Origin: Bacteroidaceae bacterium
GTDB lineage: Bacteria; Bacteroidota; Bacteroidia; Bacteroidales; Bacteroidaceae
Length of the DNA stretch: 37,761 nucleotides
Direction of reading: 5' to 3'
Assembly: GCA_017416735.1 (NCBI GenBank)
Contig: JAFQBF010000059.1
Location: 1-37,761 of the forward strand
Shown: piece after piece, positions 35,863-37,761 of the stretch
Layout of the letters: the number at the start of each line of letters is the position of its first letter
Position numbering within the stretch: the first letter of the stretch is position 1
Made by a program: the position numbers and the translations under genes
Notes under the pieces: generated by a model
Seen by the model: only the letters and a program-made list of their open reading frames with translations
The model's database searches: none
Told to the model about the DNA's origin: nothing

Positions 35863-36443
35863 TTATATGTTGATTTTGTATTCGTAAAATCGGGTCAGGT
35901 GGAATCGTTTCTTTTCTATCTAAAATTTGTATGATTTATGGGTGATGCGTATGATTTGTTCTGCAAGACAGGACCTAATATGTTGCGTTATGTTGCACAG
36001 ATATTACCATCTGTCTTTAGTCGTGGTACTAAATTTGAAAGATGCTGACTGGATTTAATAAATAGGTTTACGACAATCCAACAGATTGAGAATCTGTTTT
36101 GAAATAATTATTGTGGGTGTGTCGAAATAGAAACGCTCTGGATGACAAAATGATAGAGCGATTCTGCATTTGCACAGTCCCATCCAAGAAATCCAAACAA
36201 TCTTTGAATGTGATGCTCATTGCAGTTTTCCCCACGGACACTTTGGGGCCGTGGGGAAATTTTGTATCATCACATCAGCTTGATGCACGAGGTGGTGCCT
36301 AAGGTAGTCGCTATTGCCGTGAGTACGGTGATGACGATTTGCTGGATTTTTTGCCAATCTTGTAAATATGTAGCGTTGAAAATCGCTTGCTTGTTAGGAG
36401 ATTTGAAGAAGATTTTGTTTCTTTGCAAAAAAGATAGCAAAAG
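35863..36443 (+). other. 581-bp non-coding gap between the tip gene and the Rpn gene
   Basis: No convincing gene is seen. It holds a small perfect hairpin AACAGATTgagAATCTGTT followed by TT (36080-36100), perhaps the end of the fimbrial transcript, a duplicated GTATGATTT near 35930-35960, and the hairpin repeat at 36207. A 63-codon frame at 36111-36302 runs through that hairpin and is probably spurious. TTTCTTTG at 36418-36425 may be the -7 box of the Rpn gene. Confidence 0.55.
36207..36263 (+). repeat. Hairpin repeat, copy 1, upstream of the Rpn gene
   Basis: TTTCCCCACGG (36227-36237) and CCGTGGGGAAA (36249-36259) form a perfect 11-bp stem followed by TTTTG, so it works as a terminator by shape. 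No gene ends immediately before it. The preceding ATGTGATGCTCATTG also matches copy 2 at 37342, so the duplication covers more than the stem. Confidence 0.8.
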
Positions 36444-37319
36444 ATGGCAAAGTTTATCAATCCGTTTACCGATGTCGGTTTCAAGAGAATCTTCGGACAG
36501 GAGGTCAGCAAGGACTTGCTGATTGACTTTCTGAATGACCTTCTGGTAGGCGAACGGCAAATCAAGGATATCCAGTTCTTGGATAAGGAGTTGCTCCCGG
36601 AATTTGAGGGCGACCGAGGTGTCATTTACGACATTTATTGTACGGCCGAGAATGGAGACCACTTCATTGTGGAAATGCAGAACAAGCAACAGATTAATTT
36701 CAAGGAACGCACGTTGTTCTATCTCTCGCATGCCATTACGAGACAAGGTGAGAGGGGAGCGGAATGGATGTTCGACTTGAAGGCGGTGTATGGAGTGTTC
36801 TTTATGAATTTCGCATTGAAGGATGCTCCACGGAAATTAAGGACGGACATTGTCTTGGCGGATAGGGAAACTCATGAAACTTTCTCGGACAAACTGCGTT
36901 TCATCTTTATTGAATTGCCTTCCTTCAAAAAGACGGAGGAAGAATGTGAGACCGATTTTGAACGTTGGATTTATGTACTTAAAAATATGGATACACTCAG
37001 CAGATTACCTTTCAAGGCACGTAAGGCCGTTTTCGAGAAATTGGAACAAATAGTTGATATTGCAGCTCTCTCTAAAGAGGAGCGTATGCGATATGATGAA
37101 AGTATCAAGGTGTATAGGGATCATCTTGCGACCATTGCTTATGCCAAAACAGAAGGTAAAGAAGAAGGCCGTGCAGAAGGTCGTGCAGAAGGTCGTGCGG
37201 AAGGTCGTGCAGAAGCAATGCTTGATACAGCACGCAACTTATTGGCTAAGGGCTTTGCACCGGATGTCATTGCGGATGTGACAGGATTGTCCATCGATGA
37301 AGTTTCTGCCTTGCTGTAG
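36444..37319 (+). CDS. Rpn-family recombination-promoting nuclease/putative transposase (PD-(D/E)XK)
   Basis: The 291-residue protein opens with FINPFTDVGFKRIFGQE, the usual start of PDDEXK_2/Rpn proteins. The nuclease core has Asp63 in YDIYC and Glu77-x-Gln79 in FIVEMQ, matching the D...ExQ pattern. YLSHAITRQGERGAEW and the C-terminal helices LSRLPFKARKAVFEKLEQI are also typical. Near the end is a tetrapeptide repeat (GRAE four times), then the common terminal motif ARNLLAKGFAPDVIADVTGL. Members can cut DNA and promote recA-independent recombination; many are multicopy. It stands alone, has a strong terminator, and is bracketed by hairpin direct repeats. Confidence 0.92.
   Translation: MAKFINPFTDVGFKRIFGQEVSKDLLIDFLNDLLVGERQIKDIQFLDKELLPEFEGDRGVIYDIYCTAENGDHFIVEMQNKQQINFKERTLFYLSHAITRQGERGAEWMFDLKAVYGVFFMNFALKDAPRKLRTDIVLADRETHETFSDKLRFIFIELPSFKKTEEECETDFERWIYVLKNMDTLSRLPFKARKAVFEKLEQIVDIAALSKEERMRYDESIKVYRDHLATIAYAKTEGKEEGRAEGRAEGRAEGRAEAMLDTARNLLAKGFAPDVIADVTGLSIDEVSALL
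37152..37211 (+). repeat. In-frame 12-bp tandem repeats in the Rpn gene
   Basis: Four units of GAAGGYCGTGCR run from 37164 to 37211, with a diverged fifth (GAAGGTAAAGAA) before them. Each adds the four residues EGRA. Copy number can change without a frameshift, which would alter the linker before the last helix only. Confidence 0.9.
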
Positions 37320-37341
37320 AAAATTGGACTGCAAAATAATG

Positions 37342-37401
37342 ATGTGATGTTCATTACTGTTTTCCCCACGAACGCTTTGGGTTCGTGGGGAATTTTTATT
37401 T
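37342..37401 (+). terminator. Terminator of the Rpn gene and hairpin repeat copy 2
   Basis: TTCCCCACGAAC (37362-37373) and GTTCGTGGGGAA (37381-37392) form a perfect 12-bp stem with a 7-base loop, followed by TTTTTATTT. It starts 22 bp after the stop. The whole segment from ATGTGATG onward matches 36208-36263. Confidence 0.9.
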
Positions 37402-37448
37402 CTTTCACTATGACTCTCCCTAAATGTACTCAAAACTTTGTTTTCTTT

Positions 37449-37553
37449 ATTTTTCTCTACATCTCTACATTAAATATTGTAATATGCAGATAATCAGCAG
37501 GTAAGCTATTGTAAAAAGCGTGTAGAGAATATGTAGAGAACTTTTTCTCTACA
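37449..37553. repeat. Cluster of CTCTACA motifs, direct and inverted
   Basis: CTCTACA occurs at 37455, 37463 and 37547, and its complement TGTAGAG at 37521 and 37532. The last two form a perfect 8-bp hairpin, GTAGAGAA with TTCTCTAC. This looks like an operator array or a mobile-element end. The gap 37320-37662 holds no other feature apart from the terminator. Confidence 0.6.
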
Positions 37554-37662
37554 TAAATATTTTGCCTCTTGCTTAAAAAATAGTAATGTAACTGACACAA
37601 ATTGTTGAAAACTAATGGTTTGTCTTTTTGTAAAAAAGGTTGACCCCTAATTATCAAACGAC

Positions 37663-37761
37663 ATGGTTCAAAAAAGGAATCGCTGTAATTATTCTTCCTC
37701 AGAAAAGCATCGACTTTTGAAGGAATTGTTGGAACTTTATTATTTCCATCATCTTGGTTTT
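37663..37761 (+). CDS. Possible 5' end of an unidentified gene (cut by window end)
   Basis: An ATG at 37663 opens 33 codons without a stop to the window edge (MVQKRNRCNYSSSEKHRLL and on). The start is basic and polar, without a signal peptide. It could be the beginning of a transposase or other mobile-element protein, given the preceding TTTTTGTAAAAAAGGTTGAC, which has the look of an element end, but I cannot assign a family from so few residues. Confidence 0.35.
   Translation, partial: MVQKRNRCNYSSSEKHRLLKELLELYYFHHLGF

Noticed and set aside
36111..36302. 63-codon gene before the Rpn gene
   Set aside because: It runs through a terminator-type hairpin and has no domain or promoter.

Overview
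The window looks like a chromosomal segment of a gut-type Bacteroidales (Bacteroides, Phocaeicola or a close relative; the genus cannot be fixed from sequence alone). The reasons are the many fimbrillin/DUF6562-type lipoproteins, Bacteroidetes promoters (a TAnnTTTG -7 box with TTTG about 19 bp upstream), a SecA of 1100 residues with a SEC-C tail, a type III pantothenate kinase, and an Lnb-type lipoprotein N-acyltransferase next to secA. I saw no rRNA, tRNA or CRISPR.

Layout. (1) 1-7900, minus strand: a fimbria-like surface operon. It reads, in transcription order, an OmpA-like/DUF3575 outer-membrane protein, a DUF6562-type lipoprotein, a giant DUF6562 lipoprotein with GLUG-like repeats, a short DUF6562 lipoprotein, and a second DUF6562 lipoprotein cut by the window edge. 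A 462-bp gap inside it holds a 21-bp tandem repeat and GTGAA-type repeats. (2) 8031-15661, minus strand: a conserved envelope-biogenesis operon running coaX, beta-barrel protein, TPR protein, lptC, CNNM/CBS/CorC protein, PpiD-like chaperone. (3) 15733-23573, plus strand: lnb, a PafA-like phosphatase that has lost nearly all its catalytic residues, secA, a DUF6340-like lipoprotein and a small acidic protein. (4) valS on the minus strand. (5) 26322-37761, plus strand: an accessory region with an AAA_14/DUF4143 ATPase, a second fimbria-like locus (DUF3575, DUF5119, three fimbrillin-like lipoproteins, a DUF4906 tip-type protein) and an Rpn/PD-(D/E)XK nuclease-transposase gene.

How the parts work together. 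Regions 2 and 3 are housekeeping for envelope assembly: SecA exports precursors, Lnb finishes lipoproteins, LptC moves LPS, and PpiD and the barrel protein act at the membrane. Regions 1 and 5 are the lipoprotein surface fibres that depend on that machinery.

The most unusual signals are in region 5. A 12-G homopolymer lies 18 bp upstream of an excellent promoter for the second fimbrial locus, a candidate slippage switch. The ATPase gene and a 61-aa gene inserted inside the fimbrial locus share a 55-bp repeat upstream and a 36-37-bp repeat downstream, as if they were interchangeable cassettes. The Rpn gene is also bracketed by direct copies of one hairpin element. Elsewhere, the dead-looking PafA paralogue translationally coupled to lnb and adjacent to secA is a good candidate for an undescribed partner in lipoprotein maturation or export.
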